Shown here: positions 1 through 6,904 of the stretch, piece by piece
How the letters are laid out: every line of letters starts with the position of its first letter
How positions within the stretch are numbered: position 1 is the first letter of the stretch
Origin: Brevundimonas sp. UBA2388
Lineage (GTDB): Bacteria; Pseudomonadota; Alphaproteobacteria; Caulobacterales; Caulobacteraceae
NCBI GenBank assembly: GCA_002343425.1
Contig: DDSO01000111.1
Span: 1 to 12,169, forward strand
Direction: 5' to 3'
Length of the DNA: 12,169 nt
The notes under the pieces: model-generated
What the model was told of the DNA's origin: nothing
Database searches by the model: none
The model's input: the letters and a program-made list of their open reading frames with translations, nothing else
Made by a program: the position numbers and the translations under genes

Positions 1-516
1 GTCGCGGCGCAGTTCGACGTCGACGCCAGCGGTCGGCTCGTCGAGGAACAGGATGTCGGGCTCGTGGCTCAGGGCCTTGGCGATCATCACCCGGCGCTTC
101 ATGCCGCCGGACAGGGTCATGATCTTGTCGTTGCGCTTCTCCCACAGGGACAGTTCGCGCAGGGTCTTTTCGATATGGGCGGGGTTCGGCGCCTTGCCGA
201 ACAGGCCGCGGCTGAAGGTCACCGTGGCCAGCACGGTCTCGAAGGCGTCGGTGGTCAGCTCCTGCGGCACCAGGCCGATCTTCGAGCGCGCCGCCCGATA
301 GTCCTTCTGGATGTCGTGACCGTCGGCGATGACCGTCCCCGTCGTCGGGGTAACGATGCCGCAGACGATGGAGATCAGAGTCGTCTTGCCCGCGCCATTG
401 GGTCCCAGCAGGGCGAAGATCTCGCCCTTGCCGATGGTCAGGTCCGTGGTCTTCAGGGCCTGCAGCCCAGATTTGTAGGTCTTGGTCAGACCCTGGATGG
501 AAATAACCGGCTGCAT
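1..516 (-). CDS. ABC transporter ATP-binding protein, YadG-like (C-terminus beyond window)
   Basis: This is the nucleotide-binding subunit of an ABC-2 type transporter; it would hydrolyse ATP at the cytoplasmic face of a membrane permease. The first 172 residues are in the window. In order they show Walker A GPNGAGKT (about 38-45), a Q-loop Gln in LVPQE (about 85), the signature LSGGM (135-139) and Walker [13 protein letters not shown] (155-166). The N-terminal pattern ([25 protein letters not shown]) resembles E. coli YadG, a family usually near 300 residues, so roughly 40% is missing to the left. The ATG at 516 is preceded by a GGGAGGG ribosome binding site. The permease gene is expected next to it, outside the window. 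The substrate cannot be told from the ATPase alone. It is divergent from the DUF1206 gene across about 100 bp. The family call is firm; the YadG subgroup is likely. Confidence 0.93.
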   Translation of the reverse strand, partial: MQPVISIQGLTKTYKSGLQALKTTDLTIGKGEIFALLGPNGAGKTTLISIVCGIVTPTTGTVIADGHDIQKDYRAARSKIGLVPQELTTDAFETVLATVTFSRGLFGKAPNPAHIEKTLRELSLWEKRNDKIMTLSGGMKRRVMIAKALSHEPDILFLDEPTAGVDVELRRD

Positions 517-617
517 ACGCGCCCTCCCGAGACGCAGGCAGATATGCGTCCGCCTGTCGCACCTCAAGGGCGGGCGAACGCCGGGAGCCATATACGGGTC
601 CGCGGGTTACCGTCGCC

Positions 618-1526
618 GTGCCCGATCTCGTCGCCCTTGTCCGCAATCGTCTGGCCGACCTGGGCGAACGCGGTCGTCGGCGATCCTCCCTGCTCAGTCG
701 GGTCCCGCCGCTGCATGATCTGCTCGAGTGGGCGGCGCGCATCGGCTACGGCGCGCGGGGCTTTGTGTACCTGTCCGCCGGCATGCTGATCCTGTTGGCC
801 GCGGTCGATCTGGTCGGCGACGCCGTGGGGATCAAGGGTTCGCTGGACTGGCTGGCGATGCGCCCCCTCGGCCGGGTCTGGATGTTCCTTGTCGGGCTGG
901 GACTGGCCGCCTTCGTCGTCTGGCGCGTCCTGCAGTCCGTCTTTGACGCCGACCACGAGGGAACCTCCCGCCACGGCCTGAGCACGCGTATGAGCCAGGC
1001 CTTCAGCGGATTCAGCTACGCGGCCCTGTCGTTCGCCGCCTTCAGCCTTCTGATCCGCGCGCCGGAAGGCGATCCGGCTGCCGAGGGTGTGATCCGCAGC
1101 CGGGAGCAGGCCGAGACGGTGCTGGCCCTGCCGTTTGGCAAATGGCTTCTGGTCGGCGCCGGGCTGGTGATCTTCGGGATTGGCGCGGGCAATGTCGTCA
1201 AGGCGTGGCGCGAGGATTTCACGGAATACCTCGCCTGTTCGCCCGAAACCTGCCGCCGGGTGACGCCCCTCGCGAGAATCGGCCACGTCGCCCGGGGTCT
1301 GGCTTATTTGCCATTGGCCACGCTGGTGGTGCTTGCCGGGCTGAACTCGAGCGCTTCGGACGTCACCAGCCTCGGCGCGGCGTTGGAAGCCGTGGAGCGC
1401 CAGCCGGCAGGATCGTGGATCCTCATCGCGGGCGCGCTGGGCTTTATCGCGTTCGGCGCCTTTTCGTTCATCGAGGCGCGGTTTCGCCGCATCCGGCCGC
1501 CGCGCGATCTGAATCCCCTGACCTGA
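618..1526 (+). CDS. DUF1206 family six-helix membrane protein
   Basis: This is a predicted inner-membrane protein of 302 residues with six hydrophobic segments, at about 47-66, 87-105, 127-146, 174-194, 222-242 and 266-286. They form three two-helix repeats. The first helices align (ARIGYGARGFVYLSAG near 40, a diverged copy near 126, ARIGHVARGLAYLPLA near 219). So do the second ones (WMFLVGLGLAAF, KWLLVGAGLVIF, SWILIAGALGFI), each ending in a charged stretch. This threefold repeat is the hallmark of DUF1206 (PF06724), a family of unknown function. The start is a GTG with no clear Shine-Dalgarno sequence; no in-frame ATG lies nearby, so the start is uncertain. The gene is divergent from the ABC ATPase, and the lipocalin follows 60 bp later with no terminator seen between. 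No catalytic motif is visible. Confidence 0.88.
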   Translation: MPDLVALVRNRLADLGERGRRRSSLLSRVPPLHDLLEWAARIGYGARGFVYLSAGMLILLAAVDLVGDAVGIKGSLDWLAMRPLGRVWMFLVGLGLAAFVVWRVLQSVFDADHEGTSRHGLSTRMSQAFSGFSYAALSFAAFSLLIRAPEGDPAAEGVIRSREQAETVLALPFGKWLLVGAGLVIFGIGAGNVVKAWREDFTEYLACSPETCRRVTPLARIGHVARGLAYLPLATLVVLAGLNSSASDVTSLGAALEAVERQPAGSWILIAGALGFIAFGAFSFIEARFRRIRPPRDLNPLT

Positions 1527-1586
1527 CGCGTCCGTCCGGAACCGTTGCCGTACCTGTATGTTCAACCCGAGCCGGAGACCGTCCCC

Positions 1587-2135
1587 ATGCAGATGCGAAG
1601 CCTCGCCGCCGCCGCCCTCATCATGACTGGCGCATTGTCGTTGTCGGCCTGCGTCACCGCGCCCGGGCCCGATGAGGTCCGCGCACCGGCTCCGACCCGG
1701 GCGGTTGATCTTGAGCGGTTCTACAGCGGCCGTTGGCTGGAGATCGCCCGCCTGCCGATGCGGCTTACGGATGGCTGCGTGGCCGGCGCGACCAACTATG
1801 TCGTGGTCAATCCGACGCGGGTCGATGTGCGCGACACCTGTCAGGTCGATACCCCGCAAGGTCGGGAAAAGGCCATCGGCGGCCGCGGCGAGGTCCTTGA
1901 TCCGGGCATGAACGCCAAACTTCGGGTCCGGTATCTCGGCGGTCTGGTGACCTGGGATTATTGGGTGCTGGATCACGCCGAGGACTACAGCTGGTTCATC
2001 TCCGCCGATCCGACCTTCGACAAGCTGTGGATCTACACGCGGGAGGTTCCGGACGCCGCCGAACGCGCGGCGCTCGTCGCCCGCGCAGCCGCGCTGGGTT
2101 ATGACGTCAGCCGCCTGGAATTCCCCGAGTTCTGA
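1587..2135 (+). CDS. Lipocalin family outer-membrane lipoprotein (Blc-like)
   Basis: This is a small lipid-binding beta-barrel lipoprotein of 182 residues. The ATG at 1587 (or 1593) was preferred over an upstream TTG at 1545. It places a lipoprotein signal directly at the N-terminus, with lipobox LSAC (Cys22), and GGAGA lies about 8 bases upstream. The lipocalin signature GRW is at 48-50 in FYSGRWLEIARLP. The bacterial Blc block DYSWFISADPTFDKLWIYTR follows in the C-terminal half, and a helix-like tail ends the protein. Blc proteins bind lysophospholipids or fatty acids at the outer membrane in other bacteria; that role is taken from the family. Cys64 and Cys85 might form a disulfide. The next gene starts 23 bp after the stop, so the two are probably co-transcribed. 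Confidence 0.92.
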   Translation: MQMRSLAAAALIMTGALSLSACVTAPGPDEVRAPAPTRAVDLERFYSGRWLEIARLPMRLTDGCVAGATNYVVVNPTRVDVRDTCQVDTPQGREKAIGGRGEVLDPGMNAKLRVRYLGGLVTWDYWVLDHAEDYSWFISADPTFDKLWIYTREVPDAAERAALVARAAALGYDVSRLEFPEF

Positions 2136-2158
2136 CCCGCCCCCGCAAAGGTCGTCCC

Positions 2159-3475
2159 ATGATCCGTCCAACCCTGCTCGCAGCCTCCGTCCTGGTGCTC
2201 ACGCTCGCGGCTTGCGGAGGCAATGAGGCGGCGCTGGACCCGGCCCTCGGCTTCGGTCCGAACCCGACCCTTCCCGAGCCGGCGCCGCAACGGATCCCGA
2301 CCGTGAACATCGCCGAGGCCGTCGGCTGGCCGGCCGGCGTGGCGCCCACGCCCGCCCGGGGCTTCCGGGTGCAGGCTTTCGCATCGGGACTGGATCATCC
2401 CCGCTGGATCTATCGCCTGCCCAACGGCGACATTCTGGTCGCCGAGTCGAATGCCCCTCCCAAGCCGGAAGGCCAGTCGGGCGGCATCCGTGGCTGGATC
2501 CAGGGGCTGGTCATGAAAAAGGCCGGCGCCAAGGCGCCGAGCGCCAACCGCATCACCCTGCTGCGTGACGCCGATGGCGATGGCGTCGCCGAGACCCGGA
2601 CGGCCTTCCTCGAGAACCTGACCTCGCCCTTCGGTATGGCGCTGGTCGGAGACACCCTCTACGTCGCCAACGCCGACGCCGTGGTCGCCTTTCCCTATGA
2701 GACCGGCCAGACGCGGATCACCGCCGCCGCGCGCAGGCTCGCCGCCCTGCCTGCGGGCCGCAACCACCACTGGACCAAGAGTCTGGTCGCCAGCGCGGAC
2801 GGGACGCGGCTGTATGTCGGGGTCGGATCCAATTCCAACATCGCCGAGCACGGCATGGTCGAGGAGGAGGGCCGCGCCGCCATCCATGAGATCGACATCG
2901 CCACCGGCGTCGGCCGCGTCTTCGCCTCGGGTTTGCGCAATCCGGTCGGTCTGGCCTGGCAGCCGGACAGCGGCAAGCTGTGGACGGCGGTCAATGAGCG
3001 CGATGAACTCGGCAACGATCTGGTGCCTGACTACATGACCTCGGTGACGCCGGGCGGCTTCTACGGCTGGCCGTGGAGCTACTATGGCCAGATCGTGGAT
3101 ACGCGGGTCGAACCGGCCAATCCCGGGATGGTCGCGCGTGCGTTGAAACCCGACTACGCCCTGGGCGCCCACACGGCGTCCCTCGGCCTGACCTTCGGAG
3201 AGGGCGGCCTGTTTCCGGCCCGCTATCGCGGCGGGGCCTTTGTGGGGCAGCACGGATCGTGGAACCGGACGCCGCGCAACGGCTATCGCGTGATCTTCGT
3301 ACCGTTCTCGGGCGGCGTCCCCTCAGGGCCGCCGGAAGACATTCTGACCGGCTTCCTGAACGAACAGGATCAGGCGATGGGCCGGCCGGTCGGGGTCCAG
3401 TTTGATGGCGCAGGCGCCCTGCTGGTCGCAGATGACGTCGGCAACGTCATCTGGCGGGTCTCGCCGGCCACCTGA
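2159..3475 (+). CDS. PQQ-type sorbosone/glucose dehydrogenase-like beta-propeller lipoprotein
   Basis: This is a predicted extracytoplasmic oxidoreductase of 438 residues in the glucose/sorbosone dehydrogenase six-bladed propeller family, whose characterised members use PQQ to oxidise sugars. A lipoprotein signal ends in LAAC (Cys19). A Pro-rich linker leads to the propeller, which begins near residue 68. Family blocks are GLDHPRWIYRLPNGDILVAE (78-97), RDADGDGVAE (136-145), HHWTKSLV (203-210), SGLRNPVGLAW (257-267), GGFYGWPWSYYG (299-310) and GQHGSWNR (363-370). The length suits the membrane-bound L-sorbosone dehydrogenase branch. The ATG at 2159 starts 23 bp after the lipocalin stop, and a strong terminator follows. 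The substrate, and even PQQ use, cannot be settled from sequence; many members remain untested. No PQQ synthesis gene is in the window. Confidence 0.88.
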   Translation: MIRPTLLAASVLVLTLAACGGNEAALDPALGFGPNPTLPEPAPQRIPTVNIAEAVGWPAGVAPTPARGFRVQAFASGLDHPRWIYRLPNGDILVAESNAPPKPEGQSGGIRGWIQGLVMKKAGAKAPSANRITLLRDADGDGVAETRTAFLENLTSPFGMALVGDTLYVANADAVVAFPYETGQTRITAAARRLAALPAGRNHHWTKSLVASADGTRLYVGVGSNSNIAEHGMVEEEGRAAIHEIDIATGVGRVFASGLRNPVGLAWQPDSGKLWTAVNERDELGNDLVPDYMTSVTPGGFYGWPWSYYGQIVDTRVEPANPGMVARALKPDYALGAHTASLGLTFGEGGLFPARYRGGAFVGQHGSWNRTPRNGYRVIFVPFSGGVPSGPPEDILTGFLNEQDQAMGRPVGVQFDGAGALLVADDVGNVIWRVSPAT

Positions 3476-3488
3476 CCCCGGACAGACA

Positions 3489-3526
3489 AAGGCCCCGGCG
3501 GATCGCTCCGCCGGGGCCTTGTTTCC
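3489..3526. terminator. Strong intrinsic terminator between convergent genes
   Basis: A perfect 14-bp stem (AAGGCCCCGGCGGA at 3489-3502 with its complement at 3507-3520) closes a TCGC loop. It is followed by GTTT on the plus strand, and by TTTGT read on the minus strand. It lies 13 bp past the dehydrogenase stop and 20 bp past the end of the convergent Pro/Ala-rich gene, so it probably serves both. The tail is short on T, but the stem is very stable. Confidence 0.85.
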
Positions 3527-3540
3527 GGATTGATGCCCAA

Positions 3541-4155
3541 TCAGCCGACCGGTTCGACGATAATCACCGGGGGCGTCCGGGCCGGAGCCGGCGTCGCCGG
3601 GGCCGGGGTGGCGGACGCCGTGTTGAGCGTCGAGGTCGACGGCGCGGCCGTAGCGGGCGTGTAGGCCTGCGGGCCGGTCGGCGCGGTCGGAGCGGGCGTC
3701 ACGGCGCGGGCGGCTGCAGCCGGAGCCGGATCGGGCGTGCGGACAGTTTCACGGCGTGCGGGAGCCGGCGTCGGAGCGGCGCGGCGCAGGGGAGCAGCTT
3801 CGCGAGCCACAGGCGTGGCAGCAACCGGTTCGGGTGTCGACATGGTGGTCAGAGGCGCCGTGGCCGTCGCGGCCGGCGCGATGGGCAGGACCGGAGCCGT
3901 TGCGGCCGGCTCGACCAGGGGGGCGGCCGCCTCTTCAGAGCCGTTCATGAGCATCATGGCGACAATGCCGCCCAGCGTCAGCACCGCCACGGGGGTCAGG
4001 ATCATCCACGTCCTGATCTTGCCCCGACCGCCGCGCGCCTTGGCGCGACGGGCATAGACGGGGACGAAAGGCTCGTCATGGATCATCTCGGCGCGCGGCG
4101 CCTCGATACGGTCGCCATACGGCTTGGTCGGTTCGACAGGATAGGTCACGGTCAT
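3541..4155 (-). CDS. Single-pass membrane protein with Pro/Ala-rich extracytoplasmic tail
   Basis: I do not recognise a named family for this 204-residue protein. About 48 N-terminal residues, ending in a basic stretch (RRAKARGGRGKIR), precede one hydrophobic segment at about 49-70. By the positive-inside rule this puts the N-terminus in the cytoplasm. The remaining 134 residues are almost all Ala, Pro, Thr, Val and Arg with no Cys, and end in PPVIIVEPVG. The tail looks disordered and could span the periplasm, like the Pro-rich linkers of TonB or of division and stator proteins, but no TonB C-terminal or peptidoglycan-binding domain is present. The ATG at 4155 has an excellent GGAGGA 6 bases upstream. 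The secreted PPC-like gene lies upstream on the same strand but is separated by a terminator, so this gene probably has its own promoter between 4156 and 4226. Codon use suits the region. Confidence 0.8.
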   Translation of the reverse strand: MTVTYPVEPTKPYGDRIEAPRAEMIHDEPFVPVYARRAKARGGRGKIRTWMILTPVAVLTLGGIVAMMLMNGSEEAAAPLVEPAATAPVLPIAPAATATAPLTTMSTPEPVAATPVAREAAPLRRAAPTPAPARRETVRTPDPAPAAAARAVTPAPTAPTGPQAYTPATAAPSTSTLNTASATPAPATPAPARTPPVIIVEPVG

Positions 4156-4303
4156 AGCTGTTCCTCCAAAAACTCAGGAGAGAAACAAGCCTGTTAGATC
4201 ACAGTTCCGCGATTCTTGAATAGCCGCGAAGAAACACCGTTGCCGCCATATTTGAGGCGGCAACGGTGCAAATTTAAGCTCAATCAATACTGAAAGACGA
4301 GCG
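4156..4303. other. Intergenic spacer with terminator and probable promoter
   Basis: This spacer lies between two minus-strand genes. It is visibly more AT-rich than its surroundings. It holds the hairpin terminator of the upstream gene (4227-4268) and the ribosome binding site of the downstream gene (4162-4167). The stretch 4168-4226 should contain a promoter, but I cannot pick one with confidence. No small gene is supported. Confidence 0.6.
4227..4268 (-). terminator. Intrinsic terminator of the secreted PPC-like gene
   Basis: A perfect 13-bp stem (CACCGTTGCCGCC at 4235-4247 with its complement at 4256-4268) encloses an 8-base loop. Read on the minus strand, the stem is followed by TTTCTTCG. 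It begins 35 bp past the stop of the PPC-like gene, as expected for its terminator, and insulates the Pro/Ala-rich gene downstream. Confidence 0.82.
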
Positions 4304-4762
4304 TCAGAAGTTGGTGAGCTCCGAGATCGACAGGACGGCGGGCTGGGGATCGCCGCTGGAGTAGGTGCCGACCCAGATTTCATAACGGCCGGACACGGAT
4401 CCCAGGGTGATCAGCGGGTTGTTGTCCTCGCCCGTGTCGTCGTCGCAGTACCATTCGCCGTTCGGGCCGTTCACCACCAGGGTGGTGTCGGCCTTGGACA
4501 GCACCGAGATCTTGATGTTCAGCGAGCCGTTGCCGTTCCACTGGAAGCGGAAGTCGGGCGCGTTGGTGATGAAGCCGGCGCAGCCGCTGCCGGCGTTGGA
4601 GGCGCTGATGTCGCCACCGGCGCGCAGGCTGACAAGGTGCGGATCGGGCTGGAAGCCCGGCGCCAGGGTGATGCTGCCGTAGTTGGGTTCGGCGTTGTAG
4701 TTCTGGGCGGCGGCCGGCCCGGCCAGCGCGAGGGCGCAGGCGGCGATCAGAAGGTGTTTCAT
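4304..4762 (-). CDS. Small secreted protein with a PPC-like beta-sandwich domain
   Basis: This is a predicted periplasmic or secreted protein of 152 residues. A Sec signal peptide (MKHLLIAACALALAGPAAAQ, cut near AAA-Q at 19/20) is followed by one domain. The blocks DTTLVVNGPNGEWYCDDD (92-109), NPLIT (115-119) and SGRYEIWVGTY (124-134) fit the bacterial pre-peptidase C-terminal (PPC) fold. That fold is usually an accessory domain in secreted peptidases, and here it is the whole mature protein. Cys61 and Cys106 could pair. The ATG at 4762 was preferred over a start at 4873 because it puts the signal peptide at the N-terminus and has GGGGGA upstream. The acidic CDDDTGEDNN run could bind calcium; that is a guess. 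It is divergent from the acyl-CoA synthetase and ends in its own terminator. Similar stand-alone proteins are often labelled peptidase S1, but no catalytic triad is present. Confidence 0.82.
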   Translation of the reverse strand: MKHLLIAACALALAGPAAAQNYNAEPNYGSITLAPGFQPDPHLVSLRAGGDISASNAGSGCAGFITNAPDFRFQWNGNGSLNIKISVLSKADTTLVVNGPNGEWYCDDDTGEDNNPLITLGSVSGRYEIWVGTYSSGDPQPAVLSISELTNF

Positions 4763-4816
4763 CAGTGTTGTCCCCCGTGGATCGTTCCGGCCCCACGCCG
4801 CCAATCCGCGTTCGGT

Positions 4817-4846
4817 GATTAAGCCTTGCTGTTTCGCGTTCCACAA
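4817..4846 (-). promoter_or_regulatory. Candidate housekeeping promoter of the PPC-like gene
   Basis: Read on the minus strand, TTGTGGA (4840-4846) is followed after 15 bases by GCTTAATC (4817-4824). This resembles the Caulobacter housekeeping consensus as I recall it (TTGACGS, 10-14 bases, GCTANAWC), with one mismatch at the defined positions of the second element and spacing one base long. The start of transcription would fall near 4811, giving a leader of about 50 bases before the ATG at 4762. Pattern match only. Confidence 0.4.
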
Positions 4847-4911
4847 GCGGCTGTCAGACATCGGCAGGTTCACCCAGCGTCACCGCCGCATCGGCGCCAC
4901 GCCCCCGCCGA

Positions 4912-4960
4912 AACCGGCAGTCTTTTGCCCTGAAACGCGCCTGTGATTCCCCTGCCGGTT
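4912..4960. repeat. Inverted repeat in the acyl-CoA synthetase upstream region
   Basis: Perfect 9-bp arms AACCGGCAG (4912-4920) and CTGCCGGTT (4952-4960) are separated by 31 bases. They lie in the spacer between the divergent PPC-like and acyl-CoA synthetase genes. The arms could be paired operator sites, but chance is not excluded in GC-rich DNA. Confidence 0.35.
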
Positions 4961-5015
4961 GACCAGGGCGGATGGCTTGTCCATCACCAAGGCAGGGGCG
5001 GCTTTCCGCGGAGTG

Positions 5016-6824
5016 ATGACGACGATGGGTCTGGTGGCGAACATCAAGCGCAATATGCGTTTCGCCAAGGGGCTGCGCCGTCTGCTCAAGCGCATCAAGC
5101 CGGTCGATCTGGATAGCGCCGATCTGGTCTGCGACGACTGGGAAGAGGCGGTTGACCGGTTCGGGGACCGGGTGGCGATCCAGGACGATCGTCGGACGGT
5201 GACCTATCGCGAGCTCGACGCCATGGCCAACCGGTTCGGCCATTGGGCCCAGAGCCGCCGGCTCAAGCGCGGGGACACCATCGCCCTGGTGATGCTCAAC
5301 CGGGCCGAATACATCGCCGCATGGATGGGATTCGCCAAGGTCGGCGTCGCCACCGCCCTGATCAACACCAACCTGACCGGCCACGCCCTGGCCCATTGCC
5401 TGTCCATCTCCAACGCCTCCCAGGTGGTGACGGACGAGGATTGCTGGAAGCGGGTGGAGGACGCGCGGGCATTGTCCGGGCGAAACCTGATGCTCTGGGT
5501 TCTGGGACTGCGCGATGAGGACGAGGCGGACGAGCGACGTGGCCTCGACAAGCCGGTGCGCAGCGGTTCGTCCGTGCGCCCCGCCCGATCGGCGCGCTCG
5601 GGGCTGACCAACCGCGATACGGCGATGTTCATCTACACCTCGGGCACGACCGGGTTGCCCAAGGCAGCCAAGGTCACGCACGCCCGCGCGCGGACCTATA
5701 TGCGCGCGTTCGCCGGGGCTACGGGTGCGACCGAAAAGGACATCACCTTCAATGTCCTGCCCCTCTATCACTCGACCGGAGGGTTGGTGGGCGTCGGACC
5801 GGCCCTGCTGAACGGGGGCCAGCTGGTTCTGCGCAAGCGGTTCTCATCGACGAATTTCTGGCCAGATGTGAAGGCCTCGGGCGCAACCCTCTTCGTCTAC
5901 ATCGGCGAGCTGTGCCGCTATCTGGTCAACTGCCCCGAAAATCCGGAAGAACGGTCTCACAAGCTGCGCCTCGCCTTCGGAAACGGCCTGAGGCCCGATG
6001 TCTGGACCGAGTTTCAGAAGCGGTTCGCTGTACCGAACATCTTCGAATTCTATGGCTCGACCGAGGGCAATGTCTCGGTGTTCAATTTCGACGGCAAGCC
6101 GGGCGCGATCGGCCGCGTGCCGGGGTTTCTGAAAAACCAGATCAATTTCCGCCTCGTCCGGTTCGACATGGAGACGGAAGAGCCGATGCGCGGCCCGGAC
6201 GGCCTGTGCCAACTGGTAAAGGCGAACGAGGTTGGCGAGGCGATCGGCCGGATCGGTGACGACCCCCGCCACGCCTTCTCGGGCTATGCCGACAAGGCGG
6301 CCTCCGAGAAGAAGATCCTGCGCGACGTCTTCGTGCGCGGCGACCGCTGGTTCCGCACGGGCGATCTGATGAAGCAGGACAGCGAAGGCTATGTCTATTT
6401 CATCGACCGGATCGGCGACACCTTCCGCTGGAAGGGCGAAAACGTCTCGACCGCCGAGGTCGAGCAGCGGCTGGCCGATGCGCCGGGCGTCAAGGAGGTC
6501 ATCGCCTATGGGGTGCCGGTCCCGGGCCATGACGGCAAGGCCGGCATGGTTGCGCTGGTGATCGATGGCCGGTTCGCCGCCAAACCCTTCGCCGACTGGG
6601 CCGATCAGGAGCTGCCGACCTATGCCCGGCCGGTCTTTGTCCGGCTGATCAAGTCAGCCGACACCACCGGAACCTTCAAATACAAGAAGGTCGATCTCGT
6701 CGCCGACGGCTTTGACCCGGCCAAGGTCGATGGCCCGCTCTATGTCCGGGGCGGCAAGAACGGCTACACCAGGCTGAGCGAAGCCGCCCGCGCCGCCATC
6801 CTTGCCGGCGAAACCAGGCTTTGA
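5016..6824 (+). CDS. Long-chain fatty acyl-CoA synthetase, FATP/ACSVL type
   Basis: This ANL-superfamily enzyme activates a long-chain fatty acid with ATP to an acyl-adenylate and then transfers it to CoA, on the cytoplasmic side. It has 602 residues from ATG 5016. In order it shows the P-loop YTSGTTGLPKAAK (about 207-219), the A5 motif YGSTEGN (346-352), TGDL (448-451) and FRWKGENVST (470-479). The likely catalytic Lys lies in TGTFKYKK (551-558). The FRWKGENVST form and the block RLAFGNGLRPDVW point to the FATP/very-long-chain branch rather than classical FadD. GGAGTG at 5010-5015 suits ATG 5025 better than 5016, so the protein may be three residues shorter. A TTG at 4959 is unlikely as start. 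It stands alone, followed by a weak hairpin and then motA. Chain-length specificity is unknown. Roles in beta-oxidation or lipid remodelling are family inference. Confidence 0.93.
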   Translation: MTTMGLVANIKRNMRFAKGLRRLLKRIKPVDLDSADLVCDDWEEAVDRFGDRVAIQDDRRTVTYRELDAMANRFGHWAQSRRLKRGDTIALVMLNRAEYIAAWMGFAKVGVATALINTNLTGHALAHCLSISNASQVVTDEDCWKRVEDARALSGRNLMLWVLGLRDEDEADERRGLDKPVRSGSSVRPARSARSGLTNRDTAMFIYTSGTTGLPKAAKVTHARARTYMRAFAGATGATEKDITFNVLPLYHSTGGLVGVGPALLNGGQLVLRKRFSSTNFWPDVKASGATLFVYIGELCRYLVNCPENPEERSHKLRLAFGNGLRPDVWTEFQKRFAVPNIFEFYGSTEGNVSVFNFDGKPGAIGRVPGFLKNQINFRLVRFDMETEEPMRGPDGLCQLVKANEVGEAIGRIGDDPRHAFSGYADKAASEKKILRDVFVRGDRWFRTGDLMKQDSEGYVYFIDRIGDTFRWKGENVSTAEVEQRLADAPGVKEVIAYGVPVPGHDGKAGMVALVIDGRFAAKPFADWADQELPTYARPVFVRLIKSADTTGTFKYKKVDLVADGFDPAKVDGPLYVRGGKNGYTRLSEAARAAILAGETRL

Positions 6825-6829
6825 AGGAC

Positions 6830-6850
6830 GGCGGTTCGCAACCGCCCCTT
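6830..6850 (+). terminator. Possible weak terminator after the acyl-CoA synthetase
   Basis: A 7-bp GC-rich stem, GGCGGTT (6830-6836) with AACCGCC (6840-6846), has a CGC loop. It starts 5 bases past the synthetase stop. The tail CCTT is poor in T, so termination may be partial and some readthrough into motA is possible. Confidence 0.35.
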
Positions 6851-6859
6851 AATCATTAA
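6849..6859. promoter_or_regulatory. TTAA-TCA-TTAA element upstream of motA
   Basis: Two TTAA boxes separated by three bases lie 46 bp before the motA start, in otherwise GC-rich sequence. CtrA, the alphaproteobacterial cell-cycle and motility regulator, recognises TTAA boxes spaced by seven bases. The spacing here does not match, so this is at most a half-site-like element. I see no sigma-54 promoter in the same spacer. Confidence 0.25.
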
Positions 6860-6904
6860 CGGCGAAGGTCGGCGTCCCACACGCTCAGGACGTCCCGGCT
6901 TTTC

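Noticed and set aside
1545..1586. TTG start for the lipocalin
   Set aside because: It would put 14 extra residues before a canonical lipoprotein signal. ATG 1587 has a suitable GGAGA upstream.
564..2171. 535-codon open frame on the minus strand, and similar long antisense frames at 2099-3253, 4854-5771, 5844-6530, 6764-7780 and 8543-10234
   Set aside because: Each lies opposite a gene with clear domain homology. Their translations are rich in Arg, Gly, Asp, His and Gln with no recognisable motif, as expected for antisense frames kept open by high third-position GC.
4959..5015. TTG start for the acyl-CoA synthetase
   Set aside because: There is no ribosome binding site, and the added residues show no family similarity. 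The TTGACC here is as likely to be part of a promoter; I could not find a matching -10 element, so I did not annotate one.
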